Origin: Romeriopsis sp046049545
GTDB lineage: Bacteria; Cyanobacteriota; Cyanobacteriia; Leptolyngbyales; Leptolyngbyaceae
Direction: 5' to 3'
Length of the DNA stretch: 64,000 bases
Assembly (NCBI GenBank): GCA_046049545.1
Contig: JBJORF010000006.1
Location: forward strand, 1 to 64,000
Below, in pieces: positions 1 through 7,590 of this stretch. Every line of letters begins with the position of its first letter. Within the stretch, counting starts at the first letter, position 1. The notes beneath the pieces are model-generated. The model had not been told where the DNA came from. It was given only the letters and a program-made list of their open reading frames with translations, and did not search any database. The translations under genes and the position numbers were made by a program.

Positions 1-56
1 GAGACCGATGTCACAACATCCTGGTTGGGCCGGGCTAGCGTCCCCTCAACATACAA

Positions 57-84
57 GGTTGGGTGAAACAACGTGAAACCCAAC
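57..84. repeat. 28-bp dispersed repeat, copy 1
   Basis: A 28-bp sequence beginning GGTTGGGTGAAAC and ending GTGAAACCCAAC. It recurs identically at 23834-23861. The ends GTTGGG and CCCAAC can pair, so each copy can form a small hairpin. Both copies lie at or just beyond the 3' end of a gene or at a gene boundary. Function is unknown. Confidence 0.8.
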
Positions 85-203
85 ATCTTCAGATTGTTGC
101 GCTGCGCTCCACCCAATCTACCCGGATAATTTAATTGAAACCCAACATCTTCGGATTGTTGGGTTGCGCTGCGCTCCACCCAATCTACCCGGATAATTTA
201 ATT
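74..203. repeat. Imperfect tandem duplication downstream of ureF
   Basis: Two copies, at 74-136 and 137-203, of a unit that starts GAAACCCAACATCTTC and ends CCCGGATAATTTAATT. The second copy has a few extra bases near GTTGGG. The array sits directly beyond the ureF stop codon. It looks like a recent duplication of a non-coding repeat. Bases 1-56 hold no gene that I can support. Confidence 0.8.
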
Positions 204-211
204 CACATTTC

Positions 212-898
212 TTAGCTTTGAAACAGTCGCACCTGCTGTAATTCATGCTGGCTACTGGCGATCGCCAGTCCCCAACTGCAACTCCGTAAATCATGATCCT
301 GTAGCTGCATGACTCGATCTGTGGTGCTGGGGATCAAGCGCTGTAATTCAAGCAATAACTGCTGTCCCTGGGTTTGGCCGAGGGGAATCAGCTTCACCCC
401 GGCCCCAATTAAATTGCCCACCCACCCGTGAAAGTAAGCCAGCAGTGCCGCCCGTAGATCAATTTGCCAATGGGCCGCCGCTGCGCCAAAGACGATCGCC
501 CAGTTGCTTTGTTGAATGGGTAATATTTCTAGCCAAGATTGCATGGTGGGATCGAGAGTTGTGAGGAGTCGCGCCAACGATCGGCCCATTTGCCAACTCT
601 GCGATCGCAATTCCTGGGTTTCCCGCGCTGCTGACCACCATTGGTTCCAGATGACCAATTGCTCGGGGTGGGCAGCGGTGATGGCTTGATAAGCGCGACA
701 GACGATCGCGCCATCGAGGGGTTGGCTGCCGATCGTGAGTTCGTGGGTGAGCCAAGATTTCAGGTCAGCGGCATTGGCGATCGTGCCGGTTTCGACTAAT
801 AATTCCAAGCCTTCGGAATAGCTATAGGCACCCACGGGCAATACCGGGCTGGTAAGCTGTTGCAGCCGCAGCAGTGATTCTGGCGTTAGATCAAGCAT
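212..898 (-). CDS. ureF: Urease accessory protein UreF
   Basis: UreF, a 228-residue chaperone that works with UreD and UreG to deliver nickel to the urease active site in the cytoplasm. The N-terminus (LLRLQQLTSPVLPVGAYSYSEGLE) and the later GAAAAHW segment are typical of the family. The open frame continues upstream to 1096, but that part is the other-frame image of the His-rich ureE tail. The ATG at 898 gives the normal UreF start and length. ureE ends at 891, so the two genes overlap by 8 bp (ATGCTTGA), which indicates translational coupling. It is the last gene of a short leftward operon divergent from urtABCDE. Confidence 0.93.
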   Translation of the reverse strand: MLDLTPESLLRLQQLTSPVLPVGAYSYSEGLELLVETGTIANAADLKSWLTHELTIGSQPLDGAIVCRAYQAITAAHPEQLVIWNQWWSAARETQELRSQSWQMGRSLARLLTTLDPTMQSWLEILPIQQSNWAIVFGAAAAHWQIDLRAALLAYFHGWVGNLIGAGVKLIPLGQTQGQQLLLELQRLIPSTTDRVMQLQDHDLRSCSWGLAIASSQHELQQVRLFQS

Positions 899-1487
899 GG
901 GAATGATGATGGCTATGAGAATGACTGTGGCTCGCGTGGGAGTGACTGTGGTGGGAATGACTGCCGTGGGAATGGCTGTGATGTTCGTGGTGACTGTGAT
1001 AATGGCCGTGGGAATGACCGTGGCTGCCTGACGTGTCATTGCTGGACTGATAAGCCCCGGACTGATAAGCCCCGGATTGCGGACAAAATGGCGCAATTTC
1101 TACCGTTACATTCACCTTTAATTGCTCGACTAACATCTGCTGCAATACCGAATCCGGCGCTAACCGCAAATAATTCGCCGTTACTTCCAGCGGCACATGG
1201 CGATTACCCAAATGATAGGTCGCCAGCATTAATTCCAAGGCGGTTCTAGCAGTTACGGTCAGCACGGGTTCAGGTTTCGCGCTGATGCGAAGGCATTCTC
1301 CGGTGGCCGATCGGAGGACATCACCATCCTGCAATACCGTACCCCGTGGCAGTTGTAAATAAATCGTGAGGCCATTAGGTAAATCATAGCGATAGCGCGA
1401 TCGGGTGCGCTCATCGGCAGTCAAGGGCAAGGTGGCAATCACGGGCAAACTGGCATCCGCTGCGATGCGATCGGTGAAGAGAATCAT
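891..1487 (-). CDS. ureE: Urease accessory protein UreE, with long His-rich tail
   Basis: UreE, the nickel-binding metallochaperone of urease maturation, about 198 residues from the ATG at 1487 (MILFTDRI). An upstream start at 1505 would add six residues without family support. The body has the usual UreE order: a peptide-binding N-terminal half (RYRYDLPNG, LPRGTVLQDGD) and a metal-binding half (YHLGNRHVPLEV). The C-terminus is a low-complexity His/Ser/Gly tail with 23 histidines in the last 46 residues. It resembles the His-rich tails of Klebsiella-type UreE that bind several Ni ions. It overlaps ureF by 8 bp. The repetitive codons of the tail make this stretch prone to length change. Confidence 0.93.
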   Translation of the reverse strand: MILFTDRIAADASLPVIATLPLTADERTRSRYRYDLPNGLTIYLQLPRGTVLQDGDVLRSATGECLRISAKPEPVLTVTARTALELMLATYHLGNRHVPLEVTANYLRLAPDSVLQQMLVEQLKVNVTVEIAPFCPQSGAYQSGAYQSSNDTSGSHGHSHGHYHSHHEHHSHSHGSHSHHSHSHASHSHSHSHHHSHA

Positions 1488-1630
1488 AGGCGCTGCCTGC
1501 GGCAATATTTCCTTGATTTTGGCATAAGGCCCGACTGACCGTCCGATCGCGCAGTGAAGCGTAATAAAGGTTTGAAATTCCCTACTGTCTATATAAATCT
1601 AGAACGAAATGATTTAGATCCAGCCAAACC

Positions 1631-1707
1631 GCCCCCTAACTCCCAATACTGGGGGAGTAAGCCCCATAGGCATTTTCCGATTCCCCTAGTATTGGGAGTT
1701 AGGGGGC
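1631..1707. repeat. Long inverted repeat between ureE and urtA
   Basis: Arms of about 25 bp at 1631-1655 and 1683-1707, matching except for one position, with a 27-bp loop. The core is GCCCCCTAACTCCCAATACT. The same kind of CCCC(C)TAA...GGGGG hairpin is seen at 7541-7569 and 40365-40388, so this may be a dispersed repeat family. It lies in the divergent ureE/urtA intergenic region and could insulate the two transcription units. Apart from this and the NtcA promoter, bases 1488-1914 show nothing else. Confidence 0.75.
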
Positions 1708-1808
1708 AATGATCCCGATCGTTACTCCGTACTCAAACTAAAACTTAGTCTTAATTAACACATGGTTCGCACCCTAATTCCTTGAAAAATGCTGAAGAAA
1801 GAAGTTTT

Positions 1809-1850
1809 GTATCAAGAGCTACAGTTTTGATCGGGTCGAAAATCTAGCTT
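1809..1850 (+). promoter_or_regulatory. NtcA-activated promoter of urtA
   Basis: GTA-N8-TAC at 1809-1822 (GTATCAAGAGCTAC) is a perfect NtcA site. It is followed 22 bp later by TAGCTT at 1845-1850, which matches the TAN3T -10 box. This is the canonical cyanobacterial class II NtcA architecture. Transcription would start near 1856-1858. It predicts activation of the urea transporter under nitrogen limitation, as known for urtA in other cyanobacteria. The position also rules out the ATG at 1852 as the translation start. Confidence 0.88.
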
Positions 1851-1914
1851 AATGGAACAAACCGCACTAACAGCGGTTGTTCAACACTATTTGCTTGTGG
1901 GGAAGTTGTTTGTC

Positions 1915-3228
1915 ATGCCAAGTTCAATGAATCGGCGACGGTTTCTACTGTTCAGCTCCGCCGCGTTGGGGGCGAGTGTTTTCCTCAAGGCTTGTGCTTC
2001 TGATCCCGGTACGGGTGGCGGTGGCAGTACGACCTCCTCTGCTGGGGGTGGCGGTGGTAGTAGTGGTAACACGATTAAAGTCGGTCTGCTGCATTCCCTG
2101 AGCGGCACGATGGCAATTAGTGAAACAACCGTTGTTGATGCCGAAGAACTCGCGATCGCGGAAATTAATGCAGCGGGTGGCATCCTGGGTAAACAAATCG
2201 AAATCGTCAAAGAAGATGGCGCTTCCGATTGGCCGACCTTCGCGGAAAAAGCCGCGAAATTAATTGACCAAGACAAGGTTGCGACAATTTTTGGTTGCTG
2301 GACTTCCGCGAGCCGGAAAGCCGTGAAGCCCGTATTTGAATCGAAGAACCACATGCTGTGGTATCCGGTACAGTACGAAGGTCAGGAATGCTCGAAAAAT
2401 ATCTTCTACACCGGGGCCGCGCCGAACCAGCAGATTGAACCGGCGGTCGATTGGCTCCTGGAAAAGAAAGGTAAAAAATTCTTCCTCGTGGGTTCGGACT
2501 ACGTTTTCCCGCGTACTGCGAACACGATTATTAAAGAGCAATTGAAAGCCAAGGGCGGCGAGACTGTCGGTGAAGATTATCTGCCCCTCGGGAATACCGA
2601 AGTCACGCCGATTATCGCGAAAATTAAGCAAGCCTTGCCCGATGGTGGGGTGATTTTCAACAGCTTGAACGGTGATAGCAACGTGGCCTTCTTTAAGCAG
2701 TTGAAAGGCGCGGGCATGGGGCCGGATAAATACCCGGTGATGTCCGTGAGTATTGCCGAAGAAGAAGTGCGCCAAATCGGTAAGGAATTTCTGATTGGTC
2801 ACTATGCCGCTTGGAACTATTTCCAAACCGTGGAATCACCTGCCAATACGAAGTGGGTGAAGGACTTCAAGGCGAAGTATGGCCCCGATCGGGTAACCAA
2901 TGACCCGATGGAAGCGGCTTACATCATGGTGTATCTCTGGAAACAAGCCGTGGAGAAAGCCAAGACGACGGAACTGGAAGCTGTACGCGCCGCCGCGATC
3001 GGTCAATCCTTCGATGCCCCCGAAGGAAAAGTGGAAATGAAGGGCAACCACCACATTTCCAAGACCGTGCGGATTGGTGAAATTCGCGATGATGGCCTGT
3101 TCAATATTGTCTTCTCTACCCCCGGCCCGGTTGATCCGATTCCCTGGAACCAGTATGTGCCTGAGACCAAGGGCTTTGCTTGTGACTGGTCTGACCCAGC
3201 GAAGGGTGAGAAGTACAAAATCAGCTAG
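1915..3228 (+). CDS. urtA: Urea ABC transporter, substrate-binding protein UrtA
   Basis: Periplasmic urea-binding lipoprotein of the high-affinity UrtABCDE transporter, 437 residues from the ATG at 1915. The open frame begins at 1852, but the NtcA promoter's -10 box ends at 1850, so that codon would lie upstream of the mRNA. The ATG at 1915 has GGGGAAG nine bases upstream. The N-terminus has a twin-arginine-like RRRFLL stretch and then a lipobox-like LKAC with Cys27. A Gly/Ser-rich linker follows, then the periplasmic-binding domain (IKVGLLHSLSGTMAISE, GGILGKQIE). It is first in the operon and probably the most highly expressed; a hairpin separates it from urtB. Confidence 0.95.
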   Translation: MPSSMNRRRFLLFSSAALGASVFLKACASDPGTGGGGSTTSSAGGGGGSSGNTIKVGLLHSLSGTMAISETTVVDAEELAIAEINAAGGILGKQIEIVKEDGASDWPTFAEKAAKLIDQDKVATIFGCWTSASRKAVKPVFESKNHMLWYPVQYEGQECSKNIFYTGAAPNQQIEPAVDWLLEKKGKKFFLVGSDYVFPRTANTIIKEQLKAKGGETVGEDYLPLGNTEVTPIIAKIKQALPDGGVIFNSLNGDSNVAFFKQLKGAGMGPDKYPVMSVSIAEEEVRQIGKEFLIGHYAAWNYFQTVESPANTKWVKDFKAKYGPDRVTNDPMEAAYIMVYLWKQAVEKAKTTELEAVRAAAIGQSFDAPEGKVEMKGNHHISKTVRIGEIRDDGLFNIVFSTPGPVDPIPWNQYVPETKGFACDWSDPAKGEKYKIS

Positions 3229-3242
3229 TGGTGAATGAGGCT

Positions 3243-3272
3243 AAATCCCCTTGATTGAATTCAGGGGGATTT
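3243..3272 (+). terminator. Hairpin between urtA and urtB (partial terminator or mRNA stabiliser)
   Basis: AAATCCCCTTGA pairs with the GGGGATTT side through a 12-bp stem with one G-U pair and a 6-base loop, followed by TTTTAG. Only 79 bp separate urtA from urtB and no new promoter is evident. It probably lets more urtA than urtBCDE message accumulate, a common arrangement for binding-protein genes. Confidence 0.6.
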
Positions 3273-3307
3273 TAGTGTAAGTTCCATTTTTGTAGTAGGG
3301 ACAGCTT

Positions 3308-4486
3308 GTGTCGTTATTTATTAGTAGCCTGTTCGATGGTGTCAGTGTCGGTTCAGTGTTGCTGATGTCAGCACTGGGGTTAGCGATCGTCTTTGGGTTG
3401 ATGGGCGTGATTAATATGGCCCACGGCGAAATGATGATGCTCGGCGCATACACGACCTACGTGGTACAAAATGTCGCCAAAGGCTGGGGCGGGGTTTGGC
3501 CGGAGATTTATATTTTTCCGGCTTTGATTTTGGCCTTTGTTGTGGCGGCGATCGCGGGACTCATTCTGGAGCGCGGCGTGATTCGGTTTCTCTACGGCAG
3601 ACCGTTGGAAACGCTGCTGGCCACCTGGGGCGTGAGTTTGATTTTGCGGCAGTTTGTGCGGAGTGCAAATTGGACGCTGAGCTTGACGATCGGATTATTT
3701 AGTCTGGCGTTTTTGGGTGGGCAGTGGTGGCTGGGACGCAATCGCAGTCCGGATCTGGCGTTGCCGACAAGATTGAAGTTGCTGCTGTTTGGGATCGCAG
3801 CGGGCATTAGCTTTGGGCTGAGTTCGATCTTGGGCCGATCGGGCAAGCTCTCGGTCTGGAATAAACTTTGGTTCAGTGCCCGGAACGTCGATGTAACGCC
3901 GCCGACTTGGTTGCAGGCGGGCTTGAAAATCGGCGACTTGAATTTTCCCTATGCGCGGCTGTTTATTATTGGTTTAATGCTGCTGTCGCTGTTCGGCACC
4001 TACTGGTTTTTGCAGCGATCGCGGTGGGGCTTACGGATTCGGGCGGTGACACAGAACCGATCGATGAGTTCCTGCTTGGGGATTCCGACCAATACCGTCG
4101 ATGCCCTGACCTTTGCGCTGGGTTCCGGACTGGCGGGGATTGCGGGTTGTGCGGTGACGTTTCTCGGTTCCGTCGGGCCGAATTTGGGTGGGAACTATAT
4201 CGTCGATGCCTTTATGGTCGTCGTGCTCGGCGGGGTCGGGAAATTGCTCGGCACCGTGGTCGCGGCCATGCTGATTGGGATTACCAGTTATCTCATCGGA
4301 TCGGGGACGTTCGCGCTGGTGTTGCAGGGGATCAATGCGGAACTGTTTAAGCCGCTGATCGATTTGGCAACATTTTTCGCGACTTCCAGTATGGCGAAGG
4401 TGATGGTGTTTGCTTTAATTATTCTGTTCCTGCAAGTTCGGCCAGCGGGGCTATTCCCGCAAAAAGGTCGGACAGTGGACGCATAG
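3308..4486 (+). CDS. urtB: Urea ABC transporter permease UrtB
   Basis: Inner-membrane permease of the urea transporter, 392 residues, in the LivH/branched-chain permease family. It starts at a GTG (3308) with GTAGGGAC just upstream. The sequence has many hydrophobic helices and the family segments GLAIVFGLMGVINMAHGEMMMLGAY, RSRWGLRIRAVTQNR and VVVLGGVGKLLGTV. As usual for UrtB it is longer than LivH, because of a mid-protein insertion (about residues 115-190). urtC starts 12 bp after its stop codon. Confidence 0.95.
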   Translation: MSLFISSLFDGVSVGSVLLMSALGLAIVFGLMGVINMAHGEMMMLGAYTTYVVQNVAKGWGGVWPEIYIFPALILAFVVAAIAGLILERGVIRFLYGRPLETLLATWGVSLILRQFVRSANWTLSLTIGLFSLAFLGGQWWLGRNRSPDLALPTRLKLLLFGIAAGISFGLSSILGRSGKLSVWNKLWFSARNVDVTPPTWLQAGLKIGDLNFPYARLFIIGLMLLSLFGTYWFLQRSRWGLRIRAVTQNRSMSSCLGIPTNTVDALTFALGSGLAGIAGCAVTFLGSVGPNLGGNYIVDAFMVVVLGGVGKLLGTVVAAMLIGITSYLIGSGTFALVLQGINAELFKPLIDLATFFATSSMAKVMVFALIILFLQVRPAGLFPQKGRTVDA

Positions 4487-4498
4487 GAGACGATCGTC

Positions 4499-5668
4499 AT
4501 GTTGAGCAATACCATTCTCCGCCGCGAATCCAAAACCGACCGATCGCCGTTACAAGAAGCGGGGATCATCGCCGCCATTGCCTTAGCCGCGATCGTGCTG
4601 TTTCCCCTGATGCTCTCGCCCTTTCGCTTGAAGCTGTTGGGCCGCTTTTTGTCCTTGGCGATCGCGGCTTTAGGGATTGACTTAATCTGGGGCTATACGG
4701 GCCTGTTGAGCTTGGGGCATGGGATTTTCTTTGCGCTGGGTGGCTACGCGATCGCGATGCACCTGAATCTGCAATTGCCGCCGAAGCAGTTGCCGGACTT
4801 TTTCATGCTGTACGGCGTGGAGAAGCTGCCTTGGTTCTGGGGGCCGTTTGCTTCGTTTCCGTTTACGGCGGTGGCGCTGTGGCTGATCCCGATGGCGATC
4901 GCGGGGTTGCTCGGCTATCTCGTGTTTCGCAATCGGATTCGCGGGGTGTATTTTTCGATTTTGACCCAGGCAATGCTGCTGGTGTTTTTTAACTTCTTCA
5001 ATGGTCAGCAGAAGTTAATTAATGGCACCAACGGCTTGAAGACAGAAACGGAGAAGCTGTTTGGCATTTTGGTCGGCTCCGATGGGATGCAGCGCAATCT
5101 CTATGTTGTGACCGTCGTACTGCTGGCGTTGACCTATGGATTGTGCCGTTGGTTGACGCGGGGGCGATTTGGCAATCTCTTGGTAGCAATTCGTGACGAT
5201 GAAGCGCGGGTGCGATTTTCCGGCTACAACCCCACCAGTTTCAAAACCCTGGTCTTTGCGATTTCCGGGGCGTTTGCGGGAATTGCCGGGGCGATGTACA
5301 CGCTGCAATCGGGGATTGTGTCACCGCAGTATATGGAGATTGGCTTCTCGATCGAAATGGTGATCTGGGTGGCCGTCGGCGGGCGGGGCACGTTGCTGGG
5401 CGCGATCGTGGGTGCATTGCTCGTGAACTGGGGCCGCAGTTTGCTGAGTGAAAAGTTTCCCGATATTTGGATGTTTTTCCAGGGGGCGCTGTTCCTGCTG
5501 GTCGTGACTGTATTGCCCCAGGGCTTGGTCGGCTGGTATCGCGAACAGGCGGCGGCAGGGTGGCCGATTTTCCGTGGGCCGCAACCGACATTTACCTATC
5601 CCAGTCTTGAAACCGATCCGGAGGTGCAGCGTGAGCGCGAACAGCAAGCAGAAAATATTGGCAACTGA
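4499..5668 (+). CDS. urtC: Urea ABC transporter permease UrtC
   Basis: Second membrane permease of the urea transporter (LivM family), 389 residues. It has the family motif GYTGLLSLGHGIFFALGGYA in an early helix. Later come RDDEARVRFSGYNPTSFKTLVFAISGAFAGIAGAM and the VAVGGRGTLLGAIVGALLVNW region. ATG at 4499 is preceded by a GGAGA-like ribosome site. Its last 38 bp overlap urtD, whose GTG start lies inside the urtC frame, which suggests translational coupling. Confidence 0.95.
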   Translation: MLSNTILRRESKTDRSPLQEAGIIAAIALAAIVLFPLMLSPFRLKLLGRFLSLAIAALGIDLIWGYTGLLSLGHGIFFALGGYAIAMHLNLQLPPKQLPDFFMLYGVEKLPWFWGPFASFPFTAVALWLIPMAIAGLLGYLVFRNRIRGVYFSILTQAMLLVFFNFFNGQQKLINGTNGLKTETEKLFGILVGSDGMQRNLYVVTVVLLALTYGLCRWLTRGRFGNLLVAIRDDEARVRFSGYNPTSFKTLVFAISGAFAGIAGAMYTLQSGIVSPQYMEIGFSIEMVIWVAVGGRGTLLGAIVGALLVNWGRSLLSEKFPDIWMFFQGALFLLVVTVLPQGLVGWYREQAAAGWPIFRGPQPTFTYPSLETDPEVQREREQQAENIGN

Positions 5669-6401
5669 GAATCTAACTGTCCGATTCGGCGGATTTACAG
5701 CGCTGAATAATTTGAATTTCAGTTTGGACCAAGGCGAATTGCGCGTGGTGATTGGCCCGAATGGTGCTGGGAAAACGACGTTCCTGGACGTGATCACAGG
5801 GAAAGTGCGTCCCACCGAGGGAGAATTGACCTTCAAAGGCAAGCGCAATTTGCACAAATTATCCGAACACCAAATTGCCCAACTCGGCATTGGTCGGAAG
5901 TTTCAGACCCCGCGTGTATATCTCAATCTCACCCCCCGCGAAAATCTGCAACTCTCCTGCGATCGGCCCAAGTCGGTCTTTTCGTCCCTGATGGGCAAAC
6001 CCAATTCTGCCAGTCAAGCGACGGTCGGCGGATTACTGGAAACGATTGGCCTTGATCATAAAGCCGATAAACCCGCCCATTTGCTCTCTCACGGTGAAAA
6101 GCAATGGCTCGAAATCGGCATGTTGGTGGCCCAGTCGCCGGATTTGCTGTTGGTTGATGAACCTGTAGCTGGCTTGACCGATGAAGAAACTGAACTCACG
6201 GGGCGATTGCTACTGAGCCTCGCCGAGAGTCATTCGATCATCGTAATCGAACATGATATGGAATTTGTCCGCCAAATTGCGAGTCATGTCACGGTACTGC
6301 ACCAAGGCACGATCCTGTGCGAAGGCACGATGGAGCAAATTGAAAAAGACCCGCGTGTGATCGAAGTCTATCTGGGTGAAACACCGGATATGGCTGCTTA
6401 A
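5631..6401 (+). CDS. urtD: Urea ABC transporter ATP-binding protein UrtD
   Basis: Cytoplasmic ATPase of the urea transporter (LivG-like), 256 residues. Walker A is GPNGAGKT at residues 42-49, the signature region reads LLSHGEKQWLEIGML, and Walker B is LLLVDEP. The frame is open from 5574. The GTG at 5631 has a perfect GGAGG six bases upstream and gives the family N-terminus (KILATENLTVRFGG), so it is the chosen start. It overlaps urtC by 38 bp. Confidence 0.94.
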   Translation: MSANSKQKILATENLTVRFGGFTALNNLNFSLDQGELRVVIGPNGAGKTTFLDVITGKVRPTEGELTFKGKRNLHKLSEHQIAQLGIGRKFQTPRVYLNLTPRENLQLSCDRPKSVFSSLMGKPNSASQATVGGLLETIGLDHKADKPAHLLSHGEKQWLEIGMLVAQSPDLLLVDEPVAGLTDEETELTGRLLLSLAESHSIIVIEHDMEFVRQIASHVTVLHQGTILCEGTMEQIEKDPRVIEVYLGETPDMAA

Positions 6402-6435
6402 TTGATTCATTAATTGACCTCGCAATCCAATCGCC

Positions 6436-7188
6436 ATGCAATCTCAAATCACCGATCGACCCAAACCCATGCCCACTGATACGATGCTCCAAGTCGCGGG
6501 ACTGGACGTGTATTACGGGGAAAGTCATATTTTGCGGCAGGTCGATTTGACCGTGTTGCCGGGGCAGATGGTTTGTCTGATTGGGCGCAATGGCGTGGGG
6601 AAGACGACATTTTTGAAAACGATTATGGGGCTACTGTCGCCGCGCCAAGGTGAGATTTTGTATCAAGATCAGCGGGTGAATCGGCTGAGTCCCGATCGAC
6701 GAGCGAAACTGGGCATCGCCTACGTGCCCCAAGGTCGGGAAATCATCCCGCGCTTAACCGTGAAGGAAAACCTCATTCTCGGTCAGGAAGCCCTGCCGGA
6801 CGGTGCGCTGAATCGGGAACGGGAACTGCTCGATCGGGTGTTTGATTTATTTCCGGTGCTGAAAACAATGCTGAACCGGATGGGCGGCGACTTGAGCGGT
6901 GGTCAGCAGCAGCAACTCGCGATCGGGCGGGCCTTAATGGGCAATCCGCAGCTTTTGGTTTTGGACGAACCGACGGAGGGGATTCAACCTTCAATTATTC
7001 TGGAAATTGAAGCGGCGGTAAAACGCATCATGGCAGAATCGGGAATGTCCGTGCTGCTGGTAGAACAGCATTTGCATTTTGTGCGGCAGGCGGATTGGTA
7101 CTACGCGATGCAGCGGGGCGGGATTGTTTCCTCGGGGCCAACGACGGAGCTGAGCGAAGCGGTAATTAAGCAGTTTTTGTCGGTTTAG
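6436..7188 (+). CDS. urtE: Urea ABC transporter ATP-binding protein UrtE
   Basis: Second ATPase of the urea transporter (LivF-like), up to 250 residues. Walker A is GRNGVGKT at residues 50-57, the signature is LSGGQQQQLAIGRAL, and Walker B is LLVLDEPTEG. Most UrtE proteins begin near MLQVAGLDVYYG, which here is Met17 (6484). No candidate start has a convincing ribosome site, so the true N-terminus may be 6484 rather than 6436. It closes the urtABCDE operon; the next gene starts 27 bp later. Confidence 0.93.
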   Translation: MQSQITDRPKPMPTDTMLQVAGLDVYYGESHILRQVDLTVLPGQMVCLIGRNGVGKTTFLKTIMGLLSPRQGEILYQDQRVNRLSPDRRAKLGIAYVPQGREIIPRLTVKENLILGQEALPDGALNRERELLDRVFDLFPVLKTMLNRMGGDLSGGQQQQLAIGRALMGNPQLLVLDEPTEGIQPSIILEIEAAVKRIMAESGMSVLLVEQHLHFVRQADWYYAMQRGGIVSSGPTTELSEAVIKQFLSV

Positions 7189-7214
7189 GATTTTGGTTCG
7201 GACGGAGGAGCGTC

Positions 7215-7499
7215 ATGATGGGCGATTACGTGCCGACGAATGCGGAAGTGGAGGAGCGTTGGATTGAGGCATGCAATCAGGTATACGACATTGCGCGCGC
7301 GCAAGCGGCGAGTGACTCGGATGCCGATCGGGCGCGGGCCAGGGACGAACTAAACTGCTTATTGCCGGACGGGACGGTGACAAATCTAGAAACCTGCTGT
7401 GGCTGGCTCCAGGATTCCGCTTATCAAGGGTTTGAGCTGAAAGTGGAACGGGGGCAGGTTTACGGAGAACCGGGGGCGATTGTTTCCCGCTTTCGGTAG
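7215..7499 (+). CDS. Small conserved-looking protein of unknown function in the urt-ure operon
   Basis: A 94-residue soluble, acidic protein. I do not recognise the family. GGAGG lies at 7204-7208, well placed for the ATG at 7215 or 7218. It has no signal peptide or membrane segment. The centre is DADRARARDELNCLLPDGT and the C-terminus contains a two-cysteine motif, LETCCGWL. It lies between urtE and ureD in the same direction with short gaps. This suggests, without proving, a role in urea uptake or urease assembly. Confidence 0.7.
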   Translation: MMGDYVPTNAEVEERWIEACNQVYDIARAQAASDSDADRARARDELNCLLPDGTVTNLETCCGWLQDSAYQGFELKVERGQVYGEPGAIVSRFR

Positions 7500-7540
7500 A
7501 CTGTTAGCATGATTCTGCTTGTAATCGATGAATTTGACAG

Positions 7541-7569
7541 GCCCCTAAACCCCCGATGCTGGGGGCTTT
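7541..7569. repeat. CCCCTAA...GGGGG hairpin repeat
   Basis: GCCCCTAAACCCCCGATGCT followed by GGGGG. It forms a short CCCCC/GGGGG stem at 7550-7554/7561-7565 and resembles the larger inverted repeat at 1631-1707. It lies between the small urt-ure gene and ureD, about 20 bp before the ureD ribosome site. It may be a weak attenuator or simply a repeat relic. Confidence 0.5.
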
Positions 7570-7590
7570 GATGATGTGAAGGAGGCAATA

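Noticed and set aside
899..1096. Upstream extension of ureF (66 residues rich in Thr, Ile and Val)
   Set aside because: It is the other-frame image of the ureE His-rich tail. The ATG at 898 gives the family start and an 8-bp overlap with ureE.
1852..1914. Longer urtA N-terminus
   Set aside because: It begins two bases after the promoter -10 box, upstream of the predicted transcript.
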